A DNA stretch of 43,668 nt from Pseudomonadota bacterium (GTDB lineage: Bacteria; Bdellovibrionota_C; UBA2361; OMII01). The stretch's first letter is position 1, and every line of letters starts with the position of its first letter. Both the position numbers and the translations under genes were made by a program. A model generated the notes under the pieces. The model was given only the letters and a program-made list of their open reading frames with translations. It was not told where the DNA came from and did not search any database. Below, piece after piece: positions 16,045-25,903 of the stretch. Location of the stretch: the NCBI GenBank assembly GCA_027485595.1, contig JAIXQT010000115.1, forward strand, positions 1 through 43,668, in the 5' to 3' direction.

Positions 16045-18261
16045 ATGCAGCGCTTTCAACCTGACGATTCTCCCGAGAAAGATCCCCATGGCGATCCACT
16101 CAAGGGGCGCTCAATTGGGGGCATAGAGCGCGTTTCATTCGAGGGACTCGAACGAGGGGGGCTTGAGTACGCCCGGGCCGTCGCGTCACTCGCCTTGATG
16201 GTGCACGCGCGCCGAGTGGTTGTAATGGACGAAAGCGCTAAGGCCGCTGTGCGAGATTTTGATATCTTCGAGTGGAGCGAGTCCTATCCACAGGATCTCC
16301 GACCTCGTTCATTCCCATACTTCCCGGGTGATTGGACGGGGCATCAGGAAATAGCGCGGCTTGAACGTGAGTATGTCAGGCTCAAACAGGCGAGGAGCGC
16401 CGGAGAGCCGTTCAGGGGGACCTTTCATACGGAGCCGATTCACGCGGATACCCCGATGACATATGCGGCGGCGCTCTCGGCGGTTGAGCGAGACCTTGAC
16501 TTCACGTTGGACAGGCTGCGGAGACGGTGTGCTCGTGGGATGGTGGTGCTAGAAGGGCGCATACGGCCCACCGAGTTCGGCGATTTGATCGTTTCGCTCA
16601 TTCACAACAAGCCCATGGATGTTGGCGCGGAGATCGTTCGTGTTGTGATCCGCGGCGAGGATAGGGCGGGCAAGGTATATCGACGGCCGATCGTCGAGCA
16701 TATCTCCGACCTCTGGGACATCGCGGGCGAGACTCAACCGAATCGAGCGCTTCGCCTGCAATCATTCAACCGGCACCTTCGCAAGCTCGGCGTGGCGATG
16801 CTCGAGGATCAGCTCGCGTTCACGCGGGAGGATTTCGCTGACCGGGCCAAGCGTATTCTTGCCGAGGGGCATGTAGATACGTATCTGGCCAGTGCTCTCA
16901 CGAAGGTGCAGCAGCAACGTCATCAACATGCTTACCAATGGCTGCGTGGATGGGATGAGGGGCAGCACGGATCTGTGCCGTTTCCGAGCTGGCAAGCTCA
17001 GGCCAAAGCGGAGTGCTTCGAGGAGTCCTATAAGATTGTCATGCGAGCACGACATCACTCCTACCATTCGTTCGCTCGTTTGCGGATGGAGAATCGGTCA
17101 TTAGCAGGAAATGCGCCCCTGTTTAGTGAGTTCGCGATGGATTGTTTTGAGGATGTTCGCTTCGTACGGAACGACACAGGAGATCTTCCACCGGGACGTG
17201 GGACCTTTATGACGGGAGCTGTTCTTGACAAGCTCTTTCACGGGTTACATCCAGACCGCGATGTTTTGCACGATTATCGGGGTGATAGAAATCTATGGTT
17301 CTCCGACCAGCTGCATAATTTTGAGGCAGCCTCCTTCATCGCCTTGCGTCAGTGGATTGGGGTGAGCGCTCCATCCGAGGATTTTACCCTGTTCGATGAA
17401 CAGTACTATTACGTTATAGACAATGATCACTTTAGCGGTTCGTATGGATTCGCATTCGGTTTTCCGCTCTCGGTGGTTAATCCGAATGTGATGCGGGCTT
17501 CCTACGGACTCGATGAAGGCACTCGTAGCGCGCTCGACGCCAGCGTCGCGAAGCTCTCAATTCCAGACCTTATCAACGCTACGCGCGAGGCTGGTAAGAA
17601 TCACCTGGTGCTCGGACATATGTCCCCGCTCTTCGGTGGGATGTGTAACGCTCTTCCGGTCGGTTCGAGTCCGGTGTTTTCCTGGGAGGCTCAGCACCAA
17701 TCCGTAGCATGGCGAGACCTGTATGGGCACGTTCACTGGCCGTGGTTGGTTAACTCGTACCGAGACCATCGTCCACGAGTGGAGGAGATGGTCCGTCCCC
17801 TTGCCGAGGCCGACCGCTACGTTCGTCAATTCGCCCTTGCCGGGCAGAAATTGTTCGAAGCGTTCCGGCACCGCTACGGGGCGTGGAAGAATGACCTTAC
17901 CCCCGGAGAGGTAGAGAGCCCACGACTGCTCGGGCGGGCGTATGATATTTATCACGAGCATCAAGAGAAGGGAGGACGCGGCAAAGGTGAAGAGGTCATC
18001 TACATCGGCGCGGTCGATCGGACTAAGCCTGAATTTGATCCGATTCCGCTGCTCAACTGCTTTACCCTCGATCTCTCCACACGCCACGGGATATCCAAGG
18101 CCTCCCTGCCTAAACGGGGTGATGGGAGTGGGCGCGCCGAGCAGACTCTCTGGCGCCGTCATGTTTCGCCCTTCATCGAGCATAAGACGCCTCAGGGAGT
18201 GGCTTTCGAAGGACCGTATGAGTTGGTAATAATCGGGGAGAACGACATCAAGAGGGGGTAG
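16045..18261 (+). CDS. large protein of unknown function
   Basis: 738 residues, not recognised. No signal peptide and no membrane segment. It is rich in aromatic and His residues, with clusters such as QQQRHQHAYQWLRGWDEG near 290-307 and ARHHSYHSFARLRME near 333-347, a Tyr-rich FDEQYYYVIDNDHFSG near 451-466, and HVHWPWLVNSYRDHRPR near 564-580. No P-loop, helicase, nuclease, PLP or Rossmann signature was found. A GGAG at 16029-16032 is far from the ATG; GAG at 16040-16042 is closer. A proline-rich peptide gene begins five bases past its stop. Its left neighbour is on the other strand, and a MITE and a broken gene flank its right, which suggests an acquired unit. Confidence 0.75.
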   Translation: MQRFQPDDSPEKDPHGDPLKGRSIGGIERVSFEGLERGGLEYARAVASLALMVHARRVVVMDESAKAAVRDFDIFEWSESYPQDLRPRSFPYFPGDWTGHQEIARLEREYVRLKQARSAGEPFRGTFHTEPIHADTPMTYAAALSAVERDLDFTLDRLRRRCARGMVVLEGRIRPTEFGDLIVSLIHNKPMDVGAEIVRVVIRGEDRAGKVYRRPIVEHISDLWDIAGETQPNRALRLQSFNRHLRKLGVAMLEDQLAFTREDFADRAKRILAEGHVDTYLASALTKVQQQRHQHAYQWLRGWDEGQHGSVPFPSWQAQAKAECFEESYKIVMRARHHSYHSFARLRMENRSLAGNAPLFSEFAMDCFEDVRFVRNDTGDLPPGRGTFMTGAVLDKLFHGLHPDRDVLHDYRGDRNLWFSDQLHNFEAASFIALRQWIGVSAPSEDFTLFDEQYYYVIDNDHFSGSYGFAFGFPLSVVNPNVMRASYGLDEGTRSALDASVAKLSIPDLINATREAGKNHLVLGHMSPLFGGMCNALPVGSSPVFSWEAQHQSVAWRDLYGHVHWPWLVNSYRDHRPRVEEMVRPLAEADRYVRQFALAGQKLFEAFRHRYGAWKNDLTPGEVESPRLLGRAYDIYHEHQEKGGRGKGEEVIYIGAVDRTKPEFDPIPLLNCFTLDLSTRHGISKASLPKRGDGSGRAEQTLWRRHVSPFIEHKTPQGVAFEGPYELVIIGENDIKRG

Positions 18262-18266
18262 GAACT

Positions 18267-18494
18267 ATGCGCACGCTACGAGTATCTCAAACCACGCCGG
18301 CATCGGATCTAGGGACGCTCGCGATGCCCAAGGCGCCGCCAGTTCCCACGCCGACGAAGCCAGCACCGGATAGGAAACCGGCCCCTCAGATTCCCGATCC
18401 CGAGCCGCGACAACCGGTTCGCCCGGGGCGGTCGCCTGACCCGGCCACCCATCCGTGCACACAACCAGGTCCCTCGACCTGTCCCGCGCCGTAG
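18267..18494 (+). CDS. 75-residue proline-rich peptide
   Basis: Begins five bases after the 738-residue gene, with GGGGGTAGGA just before the ATG, so it is very likely cotranscribed and translated. After a short N-terminus (about 25 residues) the rest is largely Pro with Lys, Arg and Asp (PTPTKPAPDRKPAPQIPDPEP) and ends in two Cys spaced HPCTQPGPSTCPAP. No signal peptide is seen. It could be a disordered partner of the large protein or a peptide substrate for it. A longer frame on the opposite strand covers the same bases and is judged a shadow. Confidence 0.5.
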   Translation: MRTLRVSQTTPASDLGTLAMPKAPPVPTPTKPAPDRKPAPQIPDPEPRQPVRPGRSPDPATHPCTQPGPSTCPAP

Positions 18495-18516
18495 CGCCGC
18501 ACTCAGTCATTTCCTC

Positions 18517-18629
18517 TGTCAGGGTGGTGAAAAATGGTTCCGTCGTGAGCATTTTTTCGTTGGCTCCAACGAAGTTGCAGTCAAACCATCGAAAGGCGCA
18601 ACAGGAAATCATTTTTCACCACCCTGCTA
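18517..18629 (+). mobile_element. MITE-like element, copy 2 (internally deleted)
   Basis: Bounded by 20-base inverted ends: 18517-18536 (two mismatches at its outer edge) and 18610-18629 (perfect match to copy 1). The inner part holds a perfect hairpin TTCGTTGG/CCAACGAA (18556-18573) with a two-base loop. Compared with copy 1 at 1-118, about 74 internal bases are missing between two ATTTT tracts, which fits deletion by short direct repeats. No clear target-site duplication flanks it. It lies 23 bases past the proline-rich gene and 47 bases from the end of the tryptophanase relic. Confidence 0.65.
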
Positions 18630-18675
18630 TTTCACATCTCGTCTCCCATCCCCAAAGCGAGGAGCGAGAGCAGCT

Positions 18676-18852
18676 TTATACAATCGGCTCGAAATTCGCG
18701 GTGAAGTGTCGCAAGAAGGGGGGAACGTAGGTGAGGCGCATGCCTTGCAGAGCGTCTTTCTCAGCGACAAGCTCCTCCATGCCCTCAAGGATGTAGTCAA
18801 AATGGCTCTGGGTGAAAACCCGGCGGGGGAATGCGAGGCGGGCACGTTCCAT
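18676..18852 (-). pseudogene. C-terminal relic of tryptophanase / tyrosine phenol-lyase
   Basis: The minus strand encodes 58 residues from an internal ATG (18852) to TAA (18676-18678). They contain [17 protein letters not shown], then a helix, then LTYVPPFLRHFTANFE. These match the known C-terminal end of TnaA/TPL (RLAIPRATYTQTHMDFI ... FTYEPKVLRHFTAKL) in order and spacing. The full enzyme is about 460-470 residues, so about 87 percent is gone. An in-frame TAA lies just three codons before the ATG, and the region further upstream leads into acs, so the 5' part was deleted. The family is PLP-dependent; the PLP lysine is not in this piece. Non-functional. Confidence 0.85.
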
Positions 18853-18934
18853 GGCCCGCTTTTACCCGTTCTCTCAGCTACCCTCATGGGCTATCGTACC
18901 TCCGTTGCAAGCTGCGCCCCTTGGAGTTTCCCTC

Positions 18935-20890
<1,956 letters not shown>

Positions 20891-20946
20891 TTGTATGTAG
20901 CTTCTTCGCTTTGTGTGGTGAAGAGGCAGGAGGTGGGGAGGTGTCG

Positions 20947-21333
20947 ATGAGTCGTTTTTTTTGCGCGGTCGTGTTCGTTGGGGCTCTCTTCGGTGTAATG
21001 GTTGAGGCGTTGGTGGCTCAGAGTCCCGCCCGAACCGGTGCGCCCGATAAGGCAGCACTCGCAAGGGTTGTAGGCGAGATCTGTTCCGATGGTGGGCAGT
21101 GGCTCAGATGCTATTCCCTTGATCCGGCACGTTGCTCATCGATCACGACTGCCTTCGTTGAGCCGTGCGTTACCGCAGTGTTCGCCGAGCCGTCGAAGGA
21201 TCCGACCGTCCAACCGATCGAGCAGCTGTTGGGGTGTTTTAACCGTGAGTTCATGCGGAAGTACGGCCACGGAGAGGTGAAAACTCCGGAGTGCGCCAAT
21301 CCGATGAAGCACCTTATGAAGCCTGTGAAATAG
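20947..21333 (+). CDS. secreted cysteine-rich protein of unknown function
   Basis: 128 residues from the ATG at 20947, with GGGGAGG about six bases upstream; a GTG at 20941 is an alternative. Signal peptide MSRFFCAVVFVGALFGVMVEALVAQ, then about 100 residues with six cysteines (ICSD, RCYS, RCSS, PCVT, GCFN, ECAN), enough for three disulfides in the periplasm. No domain recognised. It is 56 bases past acs and on the same strand. Confidence 0.7.
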   Translation: MSRFFCAVVFVGALFGVMVEALVAQSPARTGAPDKAALARVVGEICSDGGQWLRCYSLDPARCSSITTAFVEPCVTAVFAEPSKDPTVQPIEQLLGCFNREFMRKYGHGEVKTPECANPMKHLMKPVK

Positions 21334-21564
21334 CCGGGGCTACCCTAAAAACGCCAAATCTTCAGCCCGTTACGTTCCGGGTGTCTCAAACGGCAAAACT
21401 ATGGCATACTAGTTGGTATGTAAGGGTTGTGGCATTGCACTGGCGCCGCAACAAAGAATAAAAAAATCGTAGCGGTGCAAGGGCTCAGTCTCCTTATCTT
21501 CCTCGTGTGAGACATGTAACTGAGAATGCCCTCGTAGTGCGTAAAGCCAGCGCAGTGTAAACCA

Positions 21565-21595
21565 GGATCGCCTTCTGTTTTTGTTTTTGCGATCC
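21565..21595 (+). promoter_or_regulatory. stem-loop in the leader of the first DEAD-box gene
   Basis: GGATCGC (21565-21571) pairs with GCGATCC (21589-21595) around a T-rich 17-base loop, 21 bases before the ATG of the helicase gene. The 283-base gap behind it (21334-21616) holds no credible gene. CATACT at 21404-21409 is a possible -10. Such leaders often control cold-induced helicases, but no known motif is recognised. Confidence 0.3.
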
Positions 21596-21616
21596 CCCAA
21601 GTGATGAAGCAGGTAT

Positions 21617-22795
21617 ATGACAACTGACAATAGCAGCGTAGAGGCTCCTCGGGCTGAGGCGTCCTTCTTTGATCTCGTTAAACACCCGAGTATTCGCGGA
21701 CAGCTCAAGGCCCTTAAGATTACAGTTCCGACTCCGGTTCAGCGTGCCGCGATCCCCGCGGTTTTGACCGGGCAGGATTGTATCGTTGAGGCTCAGACGG
21801 GAAGTGGGAAGACACTCGCGTTCGTCCTCCCGATGCTTTCACGGCTTATCGACGCATCTCCCGTTGATGGCACCTTTGGTTTGATTATTTGTCCGACCAG
21901 AGAGCTCGCCATGCAGGTGCGTAATGTGATCGTTTCCGTCGTTGAGGACCTTCGCCCCGCGTGCATTATCGGCGGCGCGAAGCAGGAGGGACAGATCCGT
22001 GACCTGCGCAACGATCCGCGAATCGTGGTCGGCACGCCTGGACGCATCCAGGACCTGATTGATCAACGCAAGCTCGACCTTCGAAGCTGTAAGATGTTCG
22101 TGCTCGATGAAGCTGACGAGATGCTCTCCATGGGGTTCGTTGAGGAGGTGCGGGCTATCCTCTCAAAGCTTCCGCGCGAGCGACAGGGATGCTTCTTTAG
22201 CGCCACGATGACGCCACGTGTTGGTCAGCTTGCTGAGTCGTTCTTGAAGAAGCCCCTCCGTGTTGAGCTTGAGCCGGTTGAGGAGACCTCACAGCTTATC
22301 GAACACCTTTTCTGTCGAGTGGACGCTGGACTCACCAGTAAAGCTACCGCTCTCGCCGCGTTCCTTCAGGAGTATCAGCCAAAGGCCTCGATTGTGTTCT
22401 GTAACCTTAAATCGGACACGGAGTTGGTGCAGATACTGCTGCGCAAGCGTGGAATCGAGTGCGAGCGACTCAATTCCGACCTTTCCCAGAAAGAGCGGGA
22501 GCGCACCATGAACAGGTTTCGATCCGGTGAGGTGAAGGTGTTGGTGGCCACGGACGTAGCGGCTCGTGGCATCGACGTGAAGGATCTCGACCTTGTGGTG
22601 AACTATGCGATGCATGATACGCCAGAGACCTACGTGCACCGCACCGGCAGAACGGGCCGCGCAGGAAAATCAGGTAGAGCCCTTTCACTTGTGGCGCCCC
22701 AAGACTTCCCCCTTTTCTATGGTCTTCAGAAGAAGCTGCCAGCTACTCCCGTTGAGGTGCAGGTACCGCAGCCGAAGGCGGCTCAGGTGGCGTAG
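21617..22795 (+). CDS. DEAD-box ATP-dependent RNA helicase
   Basis: 392 residues, nearly a bare helicase core. Motif I AQTGSGKT (59-66), PTRELA (93-98), TPGRI near 140, DEAD (164-167), SAT (195-197), ATDVAARGID (311-320) and HRTGRTGR (341-348) are all intact. It has only a short C-terminal tail. Unwinds or remodels RNA, for example in ribosome assembly or mRNA decay. The Q-motif is represented by TVPTPVQRAAIP. The exact subfamily cannot be set by eye. A second, longer DEAD-box gene lies 500 bases downstream on the same strand. Confidence 0.93.
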   Translation: MTTDNSSVEAPRAEASFFDLVKHPSIRGQLKALKITVPTPVQRAAIPAVLTGQDCIVEAQTGSGKTLAFVLPMLSRLIDASPVDGTFGLIICPTRELAMQVRNVIVSVVEDLRPACIIGGAKQEGQIRDLRNDPRIVVGTPGRIQDLIDQRKLDLRSCKMFVLDEADEMLSMGFVEEVRAILSKLPRERQGCFFSATMTPRVGQLAESFLKKPLRVELEPVEETSQLIEHLFCRVDAGLTSKATALAAFLQEYQPKASIVFCNLKSDTELVQILLRKRGIECERLNSDLSQKERERTMNRFRSGEVKVLVATDVAARGIDVKDLDLVVNYAMHDTPETYVHRTGRTGRAGKSGRALSLVAPQDFPLFYGLQKKLPATPVEVQVPQPKAAQVA

Positions 22796-22818
22796 GGGGG
22801 CGATGGGCCGGCGATGAA

Positions 22819-22910
22819 GGGAAGGTAACCGTCCTCGATTGCCGGAAAGCGTCCCATTACAAATAACATTCGCGTTATGGAATCGTGGGAGCGAGGACGC
22901 TCGCCCTGCC
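22819..22910. repeat. REPIN-like inverted hairpin pair 2 (degenerate, GTCCTC-loop type)
   Basis: Units at 22819-22844 (plus) and 22885-22910 (minus). The plus unit reads GGGAAGGTAACCGTCCTCG then ATTGCCG; the minus unit has GGCAGGGCGAGCGTCCTCGC. They align position by position with the other units of the family, with decayed outer stems. It shares its loop with the right unit of the pair at 28117-28262. Confidence 0.6.
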
Positions 22911-22950
22911 GAGGAGCCACTCGGTTCATACACACGTTGACCCGGTATGG

Positions 22951-23043
22951 GGGAGGGCGGTCATTCCTGACCGCCGTTTTACGTGCGGCGAAGGCATTGT
23001 CTAGGTGCTAGGCCTTTCGGCGACCAGGAATGGTCGCCCTCCC
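22951..23043. repeat. REPIN-like inverted hairpin pair 3 (ATTCCT-loop type)
   Basis: Units at 22951-22976 (plus) and 23018-23043 (minus). Both start GGGAGGGCG and loop ATTCCT. The stem is GGCGGTC/GACCGCC in the left unit and GGCGACC/GGTCGCC in the right: two bases changed on each side with pairing retained. The 252 bases between here and the next gene hold nothing recognisable besides a possible promoter. Confidence 0.85.
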
Positions 23044-23295
23044 ATCACGCGAGCTCGCACATAAAGTATGCAGGGTCATCGATAGTCGAAAACTGTACGT
23101 ATTCGGCGGGCTTACCCCCTAAATTTCCTTAATGCCCCCATACATGGTACCTTCCTCGAACATTAGTGAAGTTCTTACATCCACGTCGTTGGGCGCCGGG
23201 TGCCATCAGAGTGCACATTCGGGCTTTACTACCAAGACAAACGTTCGAAGTTGCGTGACACCGGCATCACCACTTCTCTGTAAAATAGGCTAGTA

Positions 23296-25272
23296 ATGCA
23301 CAGCGATACCTCAGCTGCGGAAGAGATCCGCACGCTTACCTTTGACGATCTTCCATTGGCTCCTTTCCTTAAGGAGACGGTTAAGGCGATCGGATACACC
23401 CATCCCACTCCAATCCAAGCGGAAGCTATCCCTCTCGTGGTAGAGGGGCGTGACTTAGTCGGACTCGCGCAGACGGGTACCGGAAAGACGGCGGCGTTCG
23501 TTCTTCCGATCCTCCAGAAGCTCAGTGGTTCAAAAGAGAAGGGTGCTAAGGCACTCATTCTCGCTCCTACCCGCGAGCTCGCTGAGCAGATTAATGATGT
23601 GATTAAGGAGCTCGCGCCACGGACTGGTTTGAAGAGCATCACGATCTACGGCGGTGTCTCTCACGGTCGTCAGGTATCTGAGCTTCGCGCTAAGCCACAG
23701 ATCATCGTCGCGTGCCCAGGTCGTTTACTTGATCATCTCAGCGCGCGCACCTTTGACCTGAAGGGGATCGAGTACCTCGTACTCGATGAGGCAGACCGCA
23801 TGTGCGACATGGGCTTCCTTCCAGATATCAAAAAGATCATCTCGAAGCTCCCAACTGAGCGTCAGACCCTTCTCTTCTCGGCGACGATGCCTGACGAGAT
23901 TCGTGAGCTCACCCGCGGGATTCAAAATGACCCTGCTGTTGTTCGAGTAAAGATGGAAGAGGCTAAATCTTCTGTATCGCACTCGATGTACCAGATCGCG
24001 CAGGCTTCAAAGCCGCACGTCTTATCGCACTGGCTCCAAGAGAACCGAGAGGCTCTCGTAGTTGTGTTCACGAAGATGAAGCACACCGCGAAGCGGCTCG
24101 CTGAGCAGCTCGCGCGCAAGGGCCAGCATGTAACGTCGATGCACGGAAACCTCTCGCAAGGGAAGCGCCAGCAGGCGTTGAACGGTTTTAAGGATGGTCG
24201 TTACCGAGTGCTTATCGCGACCGATATCGCCGCGCGCGGTATCGACGTGAAGGGAATTACGCACGTTGTGAACTACGACATGCCTGAGAATCTCGACGCC
24301 TACGTCCACCGAACTGGCCGCGCTGGTCGCGCGTCGGCGACGGGAGAGGCTATCTCGTTCGTCACGAAAGCGGACGGGTCGCTTCTTCGCACCATTGAGC
24401 GATGGCTTAAGGCACCGGTAGCTCGTTTAGAGACTCCAGAGCTTGATGGTGTCGAGGAGGAGGTCGTTGATACCGAGCGAAGTGGTCGTCGACAACGCCC
24501 AGGAAGGAACGCTCGACGTGAGCGCCCTGGCCGTAGAGAGCGCGGTGAGCGCACGGCTCGTGCTCCTCGTGAGGAGAGAGCTCCACGAGAGGTGTCCTCG
24601 ATTGAAAACGGCGAAGTGATCGGTAGCGACAGTGGCGTGCAGCCTCGTCGAGAACGCTCCGAGCGTCCGGAGGGACGTTTCGGTGACCGTCAACCCCGTA
24701 CTGATCGACGTGGGGCGCGTGGCAGCGACCGAGGTGAGGGGCGTGGTCCGCGTGGAGATCGGCCTCAACGTGAGCGTAGCGACCGCGGTGAGCGTGGATT
24801 CGGACGTCGAGATCGTGGGGATAGCCCAGGTCGACAACGGTTTAACGATAGACGAGACCGTCAGGGTGGTGAGCGGGGACCCCGTTACGCCTATGGCCCT
24901 GAGAATGAGGCTCAGACCGGGCGTCCACAGTTTAGCCGTGATGAGCGTGGAGCTCGCTCTCAAGGACGTTCAAATGACCGCCCTAACGGGCGTTCGGACC
25001 GACGTAATGACCGGTTCGGAGGACGTTCAAACGTAGACCGTGGTGGCGAGGGGATGGCCCGTCGAGGCCAGCCGCGAGATAGATTCGAGTCCCTCGAGGG
25101 ACCGGATATGAGCCAGGTCGATGCTCTCAAGGTTCTTGAGAAGCGTGAGCGCTCTCCGCGTGGTGGGGATCGCGGTCCTCGCGCGCCTCGAGGAGGGCGG
25201 GGAGGTTTTGGGGGACGTCCACAACGTTCAGGTAATCGTGAGCGTGGCCCTCGGCGCGCTTGGGATCGATAG
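23296..25272 (+). CDS. DEAD-box RNA helicase with long Arg/Gly-rich tail
   Basis: 658 residues. Helicase core 1-380 with Q-motif THPTPIQAEAIP, motif I AQTGTGKT (58-65), PTRELAEQ (91-98), CPGRLLDH, DEAD (164-167), SAT and HRTGRAGR, all intact. From about 390 to the end there is a disordered tail of some 270 residues rich in Arg, Gly, Asp and Glu (repeats such as RGERGFGRRDRGD), which probably binds RNA or drives condensation. RhlE/DeaD-like. TAAAAT (23281-23286) ends nine bases before the ATG and there is no good ribosome binding site, so the transcript may start very near the ATG. Confidence 0.92.
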   Translation: MHSDTSAAEEIRTLTFDDLPLAPFLKETVKAIGYTHPTPIQAEAIPLVVEGRDLVGLAQTGTGKTAAFVLPILQKLSGSKEKGAKALILAPTRELAEQINDVIKELAPRTGLKSITIYGGVSHGRQVSELRAKPQIIVACPGRLLDHLSARTFDLKGIEYLVLDEADRMCDMGFLPDIKKIISKLPTERQTLLFSATMPDEIRELTRGIQNDPAVVRVKMEEAKSSVSHSMYQIAQASKPHVLSHWLQENREALVVVFTKMKHTAKRLAEQLARKGQHVTSMHGNLSQGKRQQALNGFKDGRYRVLIATDIAARGIDVKGITHVVNYDMPENLDAYVHRTGRAGRASATGEAISFVTKADGSLLRTIERWLKAPVARLETPELDGVEEEVVDTERSGRRQRPGRNARRERPGRRERGERTARAPREERAPREVSSIENGEVIGSDSGVQPRRERSERPEGRFGDRQPRTDRRGARGSDRGEGRGPRGDRPQRERSDRGERGFGRRDRGDSPGRQRFNDRRDRQGGERGPRYAYGPENEAQTGRPQFSRDERGARSQGRSNDRPNGRSDRRNDRFGGRSNVDRGGEGMARRGQPRDRFESLEGPDMSQVDALKVLEKRERSPRGGDRGPRAPRGGRGGFGGRPQRSGNRERGPRRAWDR

Positions 25273-25284
25273 CCCAGCTCGGCC

Positions 25285-25312
25285 GCGATGGGGCAGGGGT
25301 CTGCCCCATCGC
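25285..25312 (+). terminator. 12-bp hairpin after the second helicase gene
   Basis: GCGATGGGGCAG (25285-25296) and CTGCCCCATCGC (25301-25312) pair perfectly around GGGT, 12 bases past the stop codon. There is no T-run after it, so intrinsic termination is uncertain; it may protect the mRNA end. Confidence 0.5.
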
Positions 25313-25369
25313 ATACCCTACAATGTGACGAGGAGCTACCCTGGGTCGGAAAAAGGGGAGTTGTAGGCC

Positions 25370-25789
25370 ATGGGTCCGACTGTTCACGCGGACGATCCGC
25401 GCAGGATTCTTATCGTTGATGACAATGTCGCCGCGGCGCAGACCATGGCGATGTTGCTTGGGATGGCGGGCCATGAGGTTGCTGTCGCCGAGACCGGTCG
25501 GGATGCCGTTCAGGAGTGCGCTCGCTTTCATCCCGACGTAGTCCTCCTTGATATCGGACTGCCCGACATTAACGGGCACGAGGTGGCGAAGCTCATCCGA
25601 GGGTCCCTCGGTTCCGCTGCCCCGCTATTAGTCGCTGTCACCGGCTGGGAGCGAGAGGATATGCACCCGGGGTGCGGTGATTGTAGTGAATTCGACCTCT
25701 TCTTAACTAAGCCTGTTAATTATGACGACCTTGAGCGGCTGCTCGGGGGGAACGTATCGCCAGGCGGGGATTTTTGTAGCCTCCCGTAG
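25370..25789 (+). CDS. single-domain response regulator (receiver only)
   Basis: 139 residues holding only a receiver domain. Acidic pair D17-D18 in ILIVDDN, phosphoacceptor D61 in LLDIGLPD, T91 in AVTGW and K114 in LTKPV are all present, so it should accept a phosphate. There is no output domain and no histidine kinase beside it, so it likely relays or acts by protein binding. GGGGAG at 25356-25361 is the probable ribosome binding site, rather far from the ATG. Receiver domains with this VAVTGWE loop are common as C-terminal parts of hybrid kinases. Confidence 0.85.
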   Translation: MGPTVHADDPRRILIVDDNVAAAQTMAMLLGMAGHEVAVAETGRDAVQECARFHPDVVLLDIGLPDINGHEVAKLIRGSLGSAAPLLVAVTGWEREDMHPGCGDCSEFDLFLTKPVNYDDLERLLGGNVSPGGDFCSLP

Positions 25790-25903
25790 GGAGGGCTTGC
25801 TGGAGGAATCGCAAGTCCTATTTTATAAGCCTGACGTATACGCGTCTCCTTTGCTCTCTTTACTGCGTTCCCAAGACGGTTCACACTATCTCCAATTCTT
25901 CCT

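Noticed and set aside
18265-18612. 115-residue minus-strand frame opposite the proline-rich peptide gene
   Set aside because: It has no ribosome binding site, crosses the MITE copy and lies antisense to a frame with a strong site and tight operon spacing.
18517-18629. Integron attC site
   Set aside because: The inverted ends lack the GTTRRRY/RYYYAAC core, and the same ends occur in copy 1 at a gene end with no cassette structure.
24632-25036. 134-residue alternative frame inside the second helicase gene
   Set aside because: It is a by-product of the biased Arg/Gly codons of the tail in another frame; the helicase frame is continuous and has domain support.
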